Shown here piece after piece: positions 32,476-44,249 of a DNA stretch of 64,000 bases (position 1 is the first letter of the stretch; each line of letters starts with the position of its first letter). This stretch comes from Sabellastarte sp. h YS-2021. Its lineage: Eukaryota; Annelida; Polychaeta; Sabellida; Sabellidae. The notes beneath the pieces were generated by a model. It ran no database searches. It was not told the DNA's origin and worked only from the letters and a program-made list of their open reading frames with translations. A program made the position numbers and the translations under genes. Location: assembly GCA_964017235.1 (NCBI GenBank), contig OZ024930.1, positions 23,502,614 through 23,566,613 on the forward strand, given 5' to 3'.

Positions 32476-32677
32476 TTGGTGCTTTAAAATCTGCCAACTC
32501 ATATTTTAAAACCTCCCTTTTGGGACTATATACTGTGTATTTTAACTAATCTGTAAATAAAATTCCTCAAACGTCCTTACTGACTTTGCTCATCTTACCT
32601 ATAACACTATTTCGAATACAAGGTCGTCTGCTTGACCCTCATTTGACCTTGAGGTTGAATTCACACACTCGGGGAAA
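32476..32677 (+). repeat. Ngaro split direct repeat B1
   Basis: 202 bp, repeated at 33581-33782 with a few substitutions. It begins TTGGTGCTTTAAAATCTGCC six bases after the recombinase stop and contains AATAAA, a likely poly(A) signal for the element RNA. Confidence 0.95.
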
Positions 32678-32680
32678 CTG

Positions 32681-32887
32681 TGCATGGCACGGCCTGTTAA
32701 GGGGCCTGCTGTGGCAGTTTACCTCGACCTTAAATAGCTATGGGTATGCTGTGCATCGTATCTAGGGTAAATACATGGCATTATTGACAACCCCAATAGA
32801 ATTGCAAGTTCTGCTTGATTAATCCCACGCTTGGGGTTGGCTTTTCATATTACAAGTAGCATTGAAAGACTACACATGAAGTTCGAA
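32681..32887 (+). repeat. Ngaro split direct repeat A2
   Basis: 207 bp, matching 26896-27102 from GGCACGGCCTG to GAAGTTCGAA. The B1-A2 junction is three bases and represents the recombination joint of the circular intermediate. Confidence 0.95.
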
Positions 32888-34155
32888 CCCACCAACCCAC
32901 CACTAACACACTGATTTGTCAAGTTTTGCCCTCGTATGACCTGACCACCCACCAGAGTGTAGTTTGGTCACTTTCGTACTTAGAGCTTGACCCCTTAGCT
33001 CTGATCCAGTTTTGGGAGTTCTGTTAGAATCGATATGGCTCTGAGCGAATTAGATCACTTTCGACCATTGAGCTGATCTTGAACTTGATCCACTCAAGGA
33101 AACTTATCGGACTGACACAGCTCTTTGCGATCAGGATTAGGCAGGCCAGATGGACTCTGGGTCCCCCTCTCTATTTTTGACCAAGATTTTCCCCCCTTGA
33201 GCTTTGACCCTTCTCAAGGGAGCTTGTTGGGTCTTATAATTTCGACCTTAGAGCTGGACCCCCTGGGACCGATCCAACCAGGGGAGGTCTCCACTTGGAT
33301 TGATATGGCTCTGAGTAACTTTGGATCATGTTTTCGACTAGCCTCAGTTCTCTGTAGGCAAATTTCACTAGGCAGGGCCAGACTGACTCTGGTGTCCCCC
33401 TCTGGATTAGGACGAAGTTAACCACTATGACCAACTTGTGACCAGTTACTAACGCTACTGACATACATTTTATACAAGTACTTGCATTATGTATTATGTC
33501 ATTTACTGTTTTCCTGTTTGTACTTACAGTAATTTTTGTTCAACCCTTGTGGTATTACTTATTCTGGTATATTTTATTGGTTGGTGCTTTAAAATCTGCC
33601 AACTCATATTTTAAAACCTCCCTTTTGGAACTATATACTGTGTATTTTAACTAATCTGTAAATAAAATTCCTCAAACGTCCTTACTGACTTTGCTCATCT
33701 TACCTATAACACTATTTCAAATACAAGGTTGTCAGCTTGACCCTCATTTGACCTTGAGGTTGAATTAACACACTCGGGGAAAGTGCTTAAAATGGTCCCC
33801 TGTCATTGGATTCTATCCCCAGTGGCAGGCTAAAGAACCTCATGAGCAGTGATAAACAGTCCTCCCTGAGCCTCTGCGTTTCAGTTAGGAGAATGTCAGT
33901 CCCTTTACAACTTCGGTTGTACTTGTGCAGTTCGGATGTGTCAAATAGTGGCAGAAGTCCTGTAGTAAAAGGAGATATAGTGCTGAGTATAAATGTGATG
34001 ACTTATGTGATTCATGAAGAGGATAGGTAGGTAGATATAAACAATAACAAACACAATAATAATAATAATAATTCATGTGTATCATTTATTTGTAAATAAT
34101 ACATGTCACTATAATAAACTAACTATATATAACTATATATATATATATAGATTAA

Positions 34156-37100
34156 AGATGAAAAAAGATACATTTGTTGCATTCATAGATATGCAAAAGG
34201 CATTTTACTGGGTAAATAGAGACTTTCTGTGGTATAAACTGTTGGTTCATAACATAACAGGCAAAATTAACTGGGCAGTTAGGTCAATATATAACTATAA
34301 TGAATCTTGTGTAAAGGTAAATACTCTATTGAGTGAATGGTTTAAAGTATCAGTGGGTGTCAGACAAGGTGATAATCTTTCACCAACCCTTTTTGGTATA
34401 ATTATTAATGATTTAGCAATTGAAATGAAAAATTGGGTCTTGGTGTACTCTGTGGTACAACAAAAGTGTCAATTCTATTATACGCAGATGACATAGCTCT
34501 TATAGCTGAAAATGAAAAGGACTTACAAAAAATGCTGACCAAACTTGAGGAATGGTGTACAAAGTGGCAACTGTTTTCGAATGCCAATAAAAGTAAAATT
34601 GTATATTTTAGAAAGAAAAATAAACAAAAACCAATATTGAATTTTATGTCGGGATATCAAAACTGCATGTTGTCAGTGCATATAAATATTTGGGCATTAC
34701 ACTAAATGAATTTTTAGATTATCAAGTATGTGCCTTGGAACTTGCAGAAGCTGGGTGCCGGGCACTTGGTGGAATAATTTCAAAATTTAAGACTTTTAAG
34801 AATATTGGGTTTAATACATTCACCAAATTATATCATACTGGTGTTGTCCCAATAAATGAATATGCAAGTGGAATTTGGGGATTTTGAAACATTAGGCAAG
34901 CTGAAAAGGTCCAAAATAGGGCATTTCGTTATTTTCTTGGTGTTAACAGCAAAACTCCAATTGATTTTCTAAATGGAGAAACCGGGTGGTCAAGGCCAAA
35001 ATACAGAATATATTTAAATATTTTAAGATTCTAAAATCGTCTGATGAATATGAATAATGACAGATTAGCCTATAAAATTTTTGAGTACGATTTACAAAAT
35101 ATCTCAAATGACAATTGGAGTGGAGACAGGTCATGTACAGACAACATCTTCTGCCTCAGGAACATCATAGAGCAGAGTTTAGAGTGGCGATCATCATTAT
35201 ATATCAATTTTATTGACTTTGAGAAAGCATTTGATAGTATACATCGGATCACGCTATGGAAAATCATGGAAGCATATGGAATACCGAGAAAGATCATAGG
35301 TATTATTCGAGATATGTATGATGGATTCCGATGCACAGTGAAACACGAAGGATCAACATCTGACTGGATTCTGATAACATCATGTTCCGTCTCTGTATAG
35401 ATTGGATTATGAGACTAGTGACAGAGGAACCTCAAGGAATTCATTGGACATTCACACCAGGTCTGGAAGATATAGATTTCGCAGATGATATCGGTCTCCT
35501 GAGTCACACGCAACAACAGATGCATGAGAAGACCAGTAAATTGAAGGAAGAGGGAGGAAAGATCGGTCTGAGAATCAACCGTAGGAAATCCAAGGTCAGG
35601 AGAATGAACAACAGGAACACCAACGGTATCAGCTTGGATGGAGAAGATCTGGAGGAAGTAGAGACATTCTGCTATCTGGGTAGTGTCGTAAACATCAATG
35701 ATGAAGTGAAGGAGGAAGTTAACATCAGGATTGGCAAAGCAGCTGCAGCATTTCAGAAACTTGGTAACATCTGGAAATCACAGAAAATTTCAAGAAAGAC
35801 CAAAATCAAACTTTATAAGAGCAATGTAAGATCAGTGCTACTATATGCGGCGGAAACGTGGGGAACCAACAAGGAGATAGAGAGCAGACTGAGAGGCTTT
35901 GAAGGTAGATGCCTAAGAAGGATTCTTGGAGTGAGGTGGCAAGATCGGGTCAGTAATAGGGAGGTAGCAGAAAGGACAGGCATAGGAGACATCAATATGG
36001 AGATAAAGCATAGAAGGTGGAGATATCTGGGGCACGTACTTAGAAGAGAGGAAGACAGTATTGTAAGAAGATCCGTGAAGTGGGCACCACCTGGAAAGAG
36101 AAGACCTGGCAGACCGAGAGGGACATGGAGGAGAACAGTAGAGACATAAATGAAGGAGACTGGATATACCTGGAACACCATAGGGCGAGCAGCGCAGGAC
36201 AGGAGCCAATGGAGAGACCTTGTAGCCGCCTTATGTGTAGACATACACGAAGAGGATTAAGTAAGTAAGTAATAATCGTCTGATGAATATGAATAATGAC
36301 CGATTAACCTATAAAATTTTTGAGTATGATTTACAAAATATCTCAAATGACAATTGGAGTGGAGAACTAGAAATATATTAGATGACCTGAACATGCAGGA
36401 AAGCTTACTGTCAGGACAAATAGTTGATCTGAAAGCTGCAGAAGAAAAATTTAACATTATCAGTGACCTTGAATGGCAAGATAGTCTGGGCTGGAAGTCA
36501 AAATTAAGAACTTACACTAAATATAAGTTACATATGGAATGTGAAAATTATTTGACTCTCAATATCAATAAATATGAATGCTCAATGTTTGTTAAATTAA
36601 GATCTGGAACCCTGCCATTATATATTGAAAAGGGCAGATATGAAGGAAAAAAATTGGAAAGTAGGACTTGTCCCATTTGTAAGACTAATGAGGTTGAAGA
36701 TGAAATACATTTTGTTATTAACTGCAATGGTTATACTACAAAAAGAACTTATTTTTTCTCTTATATTTGTAACAATGTGTCTAATATTTTTATGAATTTG
36801 GATTCTGAAGAAAAAATTATTCAATTGATGACTCAGGAAAATGCTAGCTTAAAAAGATTTGTTAAGTTTTGGGTTGATATTTGGGAACACAGAAAAAATA
36901 TACTTCTTACCGAATAAAAAAAAAATCTATTTTATTTGTTTCCAATTCTGTACTTTCTGTATTAATTAGTGATGCATTAATTAGAGAATTATATTAAAAT
37001 ACTGTTCATTACACATATGGGTATGTTACAACGCTTAAAGAATGAAACTGACTTGTAAGCCTATCCAGGCTGGGTGTTAGTTTAGGTCTCGTTAAAAAGT

Positions 37101-37165
37101 TACAATGTAAAAAAACACACTGTCAGTATAATAAAAAAATTATTTATCCATCTATCTATCTATTC
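34156..37165 (+). mobile_element. LINE A, 5'-truncated and interrupted
   Basis: The RT reads FVAFIDMQKAF, VGVRQGDNLSPTLF, then in another frame LYADDIALIAENEKDLQKML and GITLNEF, up to 35034. It resumes after 36366 with the C-terminal part (36354-36917): MFVKLRSGTLPLYIEKGRY, CPICKTNEVEDEIHFVINC, a CCHC-type tail. The 3' UTR ends near a tandem ATCT tail at about 37143-37163. A second LINE lies between the halves. The clade was not assigned. Confidence 0.85.
35127..36273 (+). mobile_element. LINE B fragment inserted in LINE A
   Basis: The RT remains read YINFIDFEKAFDSIHR, then after an internal deletion DIDFADDIGLLSHTQQQ, ETFCYLGSVVN, SVLLYAAETWG and a C-terminus with WRYLGHVLR and GKRRPGRPRGTWRR. 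That tail is common to a widespread animal RT family (RTE-like in my judgement). The copy ends in a GTAAGTAAGTAA tail. It is flanked by a 92-bp repeat of LINE A sequence (35035-35126 and 36274-36365). Confidence 0.85.
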
Positions 37166-37169
37166 CACT

Positions 37170-38480
37170 TAAGTACTGTATGTATAATATCATGTGTTTT
37201 TCTTACTTGGTTGTGTGTTGAATATATGTATGTATGCTTTAGCTACGTTTTTGGTGAGTCACGATGACAAGTTATTTGTCAAACAAAATGTGCCAGTATT
37301 TAGGAAAATAAATTTCCATTATTAAATGGCTGGTGAACATGCCCTACTGGGAGAATTCAATTTCAGCTTACACAATTCACAGATGGGCAGTCTTAGGGAA
37401 AGGACACCCATGAGTGTTTTTTTTGTCTATTACAACTGTGCTGTCTTGAAGACTGACTACCCCTGTAAAATGTTTGTAAAGTGTGACTAGCGAATGTTAT
37501 ATTAAATCAGTATCATTTTATTCCACATATTTAATCATGTCAACTGAGAAAGTATATTCTTGAAGTATGTAGAAAAAACATGGTACTTACAAAAGATTAA
37601 CCTCTTTAATTTATAGTTCATTATTGTTAAATCGTCTGTGTTTAAGCTGATTTGAGTTCTAAAGTATAAACTTGTTTCATTTGTTTGAATCTTTACATCT
37701 CAGTGTGTTATTATGTGTTGACTGGCAGTGTCTTATAAGCCTACATCAGGCTGGGTTTGATATTTACAATTTTACTGTACTGATGTGTGTTTTACACTAT
37801 TGTAAATAGCTGTGCTATTTGCAAACAGGACACTCTGGCAAAAGATATTCTATACTATATCCTATTTAAGAACAGTCTGTTCAGATAAAGGAATGATTAA
37901 AGCAACTGACATAGTGACCACTACAATTGGGAGTGCAATGTTGGTTTATTTCACAAAATGGTCAGTGTCGTTAAACACAATTTGAGTGGAATTCTATCTT
38001 GTGTAGAGATAAATGTTATGTTTTTATACAGCGTTTTTGCATTGAAAATAACCTTTTTGACTTGAATTCCAGGTTTAATAGAAGCATTTATTCAGGGCTT
38101 CAGATATTCGACTTAAAACAACAAAGAACTGTCATTCTTCACATTTCAACACATCCAAATTAAGCACACGTAAGAAGTTCCCTGAAATAGTTAAAAAAGA
38201 GGGTTTTTTTTCTGTTATGCAAGTTTATTTTCACCAAATGCATAAACAGTATATTTACAATATAGTTTATTTATATATACATACATAATAAGTAACAGGA
38301 CTGTATAAATTATGAAATTTTACTTATTGAACATACACTCCTCAGAAATATTTATACACGTGTTCACCCGATGACTGAATACAGCTGGCCGTGTTGCTAT
38401 ATCTTTCTATAGCTGATCTTTAGTATTTACATGATCTACTAAATGATCTATTGGCTCTGGCATGGTCTGTCATCAATAAC
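37170..38480. other. AT-rich stretch without a gene
   Basis: At 37736-37790 the text TATAAGCCTACATCAGGCTG resembles the 3' UTR of LINE A, so a second decayed LINE end is likely. Nothing else is recognisable. Confidence 0.4.
38223..38228 (-). terminator. candidate poly(A) signal of the small coiled-coil gene
   Basis: AATAAA on the - strand, about 260 bp after the stop codon at 38490. Confidence 0.4.
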
Positions 38481-38489
38481 ATCTTCAGA

Positions 38490-38882
38490 CTACTCTAACT
38501 CTTCGTCATCTAGTGCATACTCGAGGTCATTGTCCAGGTACTCATCATCACTCTCTGCATCACTCCCAAACAGGTGATCACCCTCCAACATCATTGCCCT
38601 CTGATGCAGTAAGTCCAGTTCTTGGGCCAATTTACTGGCGTAGGAATACATCATCTGTTGTACTCCTTCCATCATATTCATCCTTAGCTGTAAGTTGTAG
38701 ATGAACACCGCATTTCTTTGTTCCTTGGCCAAGATCAGCTTTTGCTCCAGCTGTTCTATGGAATTACTCAATAGCATCATCTGTTGGCTGCACTTTCTGA
38801 ACTTCCTGTCAGTCTTCTTGATTCTGTCTTCCAGAGTGTTTCTGTCCTGCATGACCACACTGACTTCAAATGATGGAGACAT
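38490..38882 (-). CDS. small coiled-coil protein with acidic tail, function unknown
   Basis: A 130-residue intronless ORF. Residues 13-100 are almost wholly helical and rich in Leu, Met, Gln and charged residues, consistent with a coiled coil (IEQLEQKLILAKEQR). Residues 107-130 are strongly acidic (SDAESDDEYLDNDLEYALDD). A TATAAAA box is about 50 bp before the ATG and AATAAA follows the stop, so it looks like a complete transcription unit. I do not recognise a family. It could be a host retrogene, or the accessory gene of a transposon whose ends I cannot see. Confidence 0.6.
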   Translation of the reverse strand: MSPSFEVSVVMQDRNTLEDRIKKTDRKFRKCSQQMMLLSNSIEQLEQKLILAKEQRNAVFIYNLQLRMNMMEGVQQMMYSYASKLAQELDLLHQRAMMLEGDHLFGSDAESDDEYLDNDLEYALDDEELE

Positions 38883-38930
38883 TTTCAGTGAAAGGGCTAT
38901 GAAGCAAAATTACAAGTAAAAAATCCCTGC

Positions 38931-38937
38931 TTTTATA
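38931..38937 (-). promoter_or_regulatory. TATA box of the small coiled-coil gene
   Basis: TATAAAA on the - strand, 49 bp upstream of the ATG. Confidence 0.55.
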
Positions 38938-39188
38938 CTTTATACAAATTCTAACAAGAGTATATTCAGTCTAACAATGAAATTTTACGATTGTCTTTCT
39001 TCTGTATGATATATAGCTCAAGTTTATATCAGGATTAATGGTCTCTAATGGAAATAAATGAGTGCAATATAAGCATACGAATGCAGATAGTCAGCAAGAT
39101 ACAATGTGTTAAACTTTGTTCTGAATTCTGAATGTTACACCTCTTTTATATATACCCAGTCTTCAAGTCCTCAGTAACATCCTTACTC

Positions 39189-39360
39189 ACAATGATTGCA
39201 ATCCACTTGACTCATTTGAGCAACACAATCTAACTATACATGACACTTTGTACGTCAATGAATTACAGATCTAGTCACTCGCAATGATTGCAATCTACTT
39301 GACTCATTTGAGCAGCACCAAATATAAATACTAAGTATACCTGACACTTAATAAGTCAGT
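39189..39360. repeat. two-copy direct repeat, period 102 bp
   Basis: AATGATTGCAATC is at 39191 and 39293, and CTTGACTCATTTGAGCA follows each. Similarity fades after about 70 bp. It lies upstream of the small coiled-coil gene. Confidence 0.7.
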
Positions 39361-40721
39361 CAATTGATTTCAATTCAGTACCATCATTATCTGAAACTCA
39401 TCTGGCTGACAGGTGCTACTCATTGGATTATGTAATGACCTTGACTGTTCCTATAGCATACGAATGAAATGCAATCTACTAGGACCTACTCTGTATGTCA
39501 GAATATTGGAGTATGTATACTACTGAATTAAGTGCAATCAGTGTTACTCATGGAATATACACTAGTATGATACCTAAATCCAAATGAAAACTATGTAATA
39601 GAATATTTAATATGCATAAAAACGTATATAGAAATAAAGGACAAGAATTGTTACAAGAACGAAATATGTGCACATGTAAATTTGTGCTTTAATTTTACGT
39701 GTGTTTGTATATTTGTAGAATTTTACTGTGAGTACACGTGTCTTATAAATATACAGATATTTCTTTATTATTTCATATAACTTATCTTCAGTAACGTGCA
39801 GTAAACTCTGTGTTTTCATTTGTTATCCTCAATGGCATTATCTCATTAATCTGAGAAATGCCAGTCAAAGTGGTATTATTATGGGCTTTTGTATGCAGAA
39901 TTAATCTTGTTTGAACTTACACAAACTTTTATTCAGTCCAGCAATATTGTAATAATACTCTGAAACATTTTATTTAAATATGATTTTGTTTATTCTAAAT
40001 GTGGTTCAAGTGACAACAGACTATTGATCCAACATCATTCAGGACTAGTTGGCTTAAGACCTTGCCTGTGACAGACAAAACATCTGATCTTAAGATTTGT
40101 ATGAAATAAGTGTAAACATCTACTGTAAGATGTTTATGATACATTATGTTTTGGGATGGGTTTGATTGTGTGTCCATCAGTTTGTTTGTTGACACTAACT
40201 TTAAAAAGTAATCAACGGCTTATTATAGAATTTCATATGTGAATAGGGCCTGTAACAACTTATTTTGTATCAAGAACTTATTTTGTAAGTAGAAGTCACT
40301 TCATTTTTGGAAAGATACATATCATGTTCTTGATATAAAAAAATCCGGAATTCTTAAAGGTCCTATTTTCATTATATTCTATGGATAGAATCCTATTCTG
40401 GATACAAGAAAAATCCCAGGTTTTCAGAAACATTCCCTGGAGGAGATCTGGGCCCTGTCAGGGCTTTCTGTTCTTATTTAAGCTTCAGGTGAAATAATAG
40501 AAAAACTCTTGTACTGTTTCTGAATAAGGATAAGGCAATACTGGCAATGTGACAACATTGTCATCATGAAATAACAAGTTTTTATTAGTAATCTATCTGT
40601 CAAGTGGTTACTCCCAGTGTATCTGTTCTTAGTTCTGAAGTACTGTTCAGACTCTAATGATCAGCCAATTCTGATTTTACATGATGTAAGGATCCCAAGT
40701 GTGAAATCCGATTATCGTAAG

Positions 40722-40870
40722 TAGCCTAGTGGTTATAAAGACAGGAAAAATTTCCACAAGTATGGTCTTGGGATCAAATCTAGATCAGGATAATGTGTGG
40801 GGAAACATTTATCACCTGTCCCATTTTGATCCAGGATGCTAAACTGACATTAAACATCACCTTCGACAAT
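40722..40870 (+). mobile_element. degenerate tRNA-type SINE
   Basis: TAGCCTAGTGGTTAT (A-box region) and GGGATCAAATCTAG (B-box region) are about 35 bp apart, followed by a non-tRNA body. It resembles the - strand copies at 8860 and 11690. No tail or target duplication is clear. Confidence 0.5.
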
Positions 40871-41217
40871 TCACAGATTTCAATTACATGTGTAATTAAG
40901 TACTTTTTCCGTGTTTCAGATCAGAGCCAACCTTCTACATTAACCAATATCCTACTAGAGTACACAGTCATTGGGTAAATGACAAAACCTGAAACATGTT
41001 TTTCATTTTGGAGTGCATTTTTGAAACCTTTGAAAAATGTCGCATCAGCATTCAGAAGCTGTACTAAAATATACACGTTTGAGGGGGTGGGGGTGGGTAA
41101 AGGGTGGGAATAGATATTCGGGATTGCTCGTTCCCTAACGTATACCACTCGGCTAAAAGAATCTGTGTTTTTTCTGAGCACAAAGGCGAAACCGTCAAGC
41201 AGAAATCAATTATCATT

Positions 41218-41959
41218 CCCTGTTCACACTACAATCCGTCTTGAGAAGGATTGAGGGTTGAAGCAGATTGAAGAAGATTAATCTCAATCCGGATTGAGTG
41301 TCCACACTACAGAGTTTAATTTGGATTGAGAAGTGTCAAAAACTGAGTACAGTAAAACCTACCAAGTTAGCTTAATGTGATGCATGTAAATTGTTTGAAT
41401 TACATCTATTTCTCAACATTGCTAAAACTATAAAACGTCCCAATTTTAAATTAGATACCATTCAGATAAATACTTTTTCATGTTTTATAATTAATCAAAG
41501 AGAATGTTATATTTTTAAGATTTGCTACTTTTTCAGCAACAGGCTAATTGCAATCCTTTATAGGAATAATTCTGCATATTAGATCATCCAACTACAATTG
41601 CACATATTCCTTTTATACAAAATTCCAATCATACAGAAATCACACAACAATCTTGCCTGGTGATCTATAGGTGTTAATTATGTTCCTGCATATAAACGAT
41701 TAAGCTATATATCTAAATATTAAGTTAGGCAATCGTTTTATGGCAGTAAATCAAACCATGTCAGGACTAACATATTCAACCCTTGTCAACCCGGATAGAG
41801 AAGGTTCACACTACAAAAGGGGTTGAACCAATCTGCTTCAATCCATCTCTTGAGTGGGGTTGAGATTTACACTTGTCAACCAGGGTTGTGCGCATTCAGA
41901 CTACGCTCCAATCTGCTTCAATCTGTGTCATCCCGGGTTGAATCACTAGTCTGAACGTC
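41218..41959. mobile_element. foldback MITE
   Basis: The left end CCCTGTTCACACTA and the right end, GGACGTTCAGACTA in reverse complement, pair imperfectly. The internal word TTGAAGCAGATTG occurs on both sides in opposite orientation, and ACACTACA recurs near each end. No ORF. Confidence 0.6.
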
Positions 41960-42445
41960 CAGCAAATATGCACAGAAAACTCCACAACACACAGACTACC
42001 GGGAAGTGTACTACTTAAATCCGCCAAGAACTTTGTTAAGCTGTAAAAACAGATGCGTGAACAGGACATACGACTACATGTGCATTGATATAAGTATAGC
42101 AGCAAGTACTGACAAATGTTTCAATAATTGTGGCTAAACAGTGATAGCAAAATAAAAGGAATACGCCTCAAAGCAACACATCCACTCCGTCTTTACGGGA
42201 AACATGACACAGAAAGCATATGCAGCAGGTAAAGTAATTGTATACTATATCTTGTGTGAAGAGATTCATAAATCTGTAATGAAATATGTTTGGAAAAGCA
42301 CTGAATATATTTACATACGCTTCAACATGGAAATCATGGTATTTATGATTTTGTATGGTAAACAGATCCCGTTCATGAAGTATAAAACTGAACAATTGCT
42401 AAATACATTTAACTACGGAAGAGTATTAGTGCCACTTGAATTGTC

Positions 42446-42592
42446 GATTTATTATCTCAACATGTTGAGTTAATATCTCAACATGTTGACTTAGTATCTC
42501 ACCATGTTGACTAAGTATCTCAACATGTTGAGATACTATCTCAACATGTTGACTTAATATCTCAACATGTTGAGATACTAAGATACAAAACA
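42446..42592. repeat. left 21-bp palindrome array
   Basis: CAACATGTTGA cores (one reading CACCATG) start at 42458, 42479, 42500, 42521, 42542 and 42563. The period is exactly 21 bp, two helical turns of DNA. Confidence 0.95.
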
Positions 42593-42643
42593 CAGGTATA
42601 TATGTGTCCAGTCACTACTACTAGTTCACTTGTAAAGTGTTGT

Positions 42644-42714
42644 GGCCTTATACTGTTATGTTTATTAACACACAACTGTATTTCGACAATCAGGTGAGTT
42701 GTCTCATCAGAGGC
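42644..42714 (-). ncRNA. hammerhead ribozyme, type I, Penelope-associated
   Basis: On the - strand the order is GCCT (stem I), CTGATGA, GACAA-loop-TTGTC (stem II), GAAA, TAC and GTTGTG (stem III), loop, CATAAC and GTA (stem III return), then T-A and AGGC (stem I return). All conserved core bases are present. Stem III is TAC/GTA, an A-A mismatch, then six pairs including one G-T. Cleavage is expected after the A of GTATA. Penelope-like elements are known to carry such ribozymes in their terminal repeats. The orientation is opposite to the GIY-YIG frame, which fits the inverted terminal repeats that Penelope elements can have. Confidence 0.85.
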
Positions 42715-43198
42715 TGGAGATTTCACCAAGTCCTATCCCTGAAGTACTTTTTCAATTGCACAGGTGCAGGTGCAGCACTGCTTTTTGGTGCAGTTTGCAC
42801 TTAGTGACCTATTGATTAGTAAATGTCTAGATTTGATGTTCTAGATGTGCAGTAAGTGTATATAAACTCTCAATTCTTTATTAGTTTAGAGTTTATTGTT
42901 TTTAAATGGGATATATTAGTGGTACATATTATATTCTTTTATTCTTTATGGATAAATAATGAATAACAGTCCACTGTGTGTCACCTATGGATCTTGGATT
43001 TCTTATATGTTGACCAAAAGGCTAATGGTGTTTTTAGTCTAAGGTGCAATATCCATAGTGTTATTTACACTCTTTACTGGATTTATGACTAAAAGTTCAG
43101 AAGTTGAGTCATGAATCTCCTAAAGAGCAGTGCCCTAAGAGCACCGACATGAGATTGGGCAAATGCACTTACTGCTCCTTAATACACAGACACATCAG

Positions 43199-43704
43199 TA
43201 AAGCCTCTCTTACATCCCATCATACGTGCACGTACGTCCTGATCCCCTGATTTGCAAGGGACCCTCAAGGCACACTTACAATTTTAGAACAAAATATCAA
43301 GGTCGCACAGGCCCTGCAATGAAAATTGGCATGCACATTTTACCTGCGTGCACGCAAGATATCTACAAACGCATCCATGCCTCAAGGGTAACTTATGAGA
43401 GACTTGCGCATGTGCATTCGCCTTGCAAGTGTTGTAGGTTCTCCCCAATTAATTACATTGTTTAGACATACTGTAAGATACACTTAAGTGTACCTTGCAT
43501 GTATATAAACCCACTGTATGACCTGTAGCTAGTCGCAATTTGTTCTTTGATCTTCAAGAAGTGACACTGTTGTTGGGAGAATACACATTGTTTGCAAGCG
43601 CAAATCTCTGCTACCCCACTACCAGGCTGCGTTCATATTTTTCAACAATATTTGCAGCACACTTACATGTCTATACAGGTACGATGGGATGTAAGAGAGG
43701 CTTA
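43199..43704. mobile_element. MITE family A, copy 2, uninterrupted
   Basis: 506 bp with near-perfect inverted ends TAAGCCTCTCTTACATCCCA and the reverse at the right. A TA at each end may be the target duplication. It splits the Cys-rich lead of the Penelope endonuclease: removing it joins CTYC-SLIHRHIS to KCNASNTIHNL. It is the undisturbed reference for the copy at 20737-22057. Confidence 0.9.
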
Positions 43705-44249
43705 AAGTGCAATGCATCCAACACAATTCACAATCTCACCAAGTTTCCAAAACACATAGGCTGTGAATTAAGTGACATAGTTTATTGGATCATATGTAGA
43801 AAGTGCAACAAATACTGTGCTGGTGAAACAGGGCGTGTATTCAGATCAAGAATGTGTGAGCACATTCTCTCAGTGAAAAAACCAAAGGAGAGCAGATAAA
43901 CCCCAGTGTCTAAACACTTCACAGACAAGGGACAATCTGTAAATGACCTAAGATTCTCAATTCTGGAATGGTGTTCTCTAAAATACAACACATCTAAACC
44001 TAAGCACAGGAACAAAGTGTGAAAGGTGGTGGATGTGGAATATTCGAGCAATACACCCAGTCAGCATTAACCAATTAATTTATTTAACTGTATCATTTTT
44101 AGCATTCCATCACCCTCAGAATGCTGGTGTTCCTTGTTGATATACTAAGTCAACATATTGCGATAGTATCTCAACATGTTGAGTTACTATCTCAACATGT
44201 TGAGATATTATTAAGCAATCAACAATCCCCCCAAACATGCATCACACTA

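Larger units (their letters stand above)
26896..33782 (+). mobile_element. Ngaro/DIRS-type tyrosine-recombinase retrotransposon
   Basis: The 6.9-kb element has split direct repeats in the order A1 (26896-27102), coding region, B1 (32476-32677), A2 (32681-32887), spacer, B2 (33581-33782). Each A is 207 bp and each B is 202 bp, with few differences. This A1-B1-A2-B2 arrangement is known for Ngaro and PAT elements, which recombine through a circular intermediate using a tyrosine recombinase and leave no target duplication; none is visible here. The gag, RT/RNase H, recombinase order fits Ngaro rather than DIRS1, and no methyltransferase domain was seen. The gag and RT frames are intact; the recombinase has one frameshift. 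Confidence 0.93.
42595..44140 (+). mobile_element. Penelope-like element remnant
   Basis: The recognisable parts are a hammerhead ribozyme in the LTR-like part (42644-42714, - strand) and a GIY-YIG endonuclease segment on the + strand. The latter starts before 43199 (GKCTYC, a Cys pair) and resumes after a MITE insertion at 43705: VYWIICRKCNKYCAGETGR, then VSKHFTDKGQSVNDLRFSIL in a second stretch after a stop. The reverse transcriptase is missing. The fragment interrupts the 21-bp array of the surrounding element. Confidence 0.82.

Noticed and set aside
34063..34155. (AAT)n and (AT)n runs before LINE A as a regulatory region
   Set aside because: They are simple repeats at the truncated 5' edge of the LINE, with no sign of function.
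35813..36244. - strand ORFs opposite LINE B
   Set aside because: They are antisense to a recognisable LINE RT C-terminus and carry no domain of their own.
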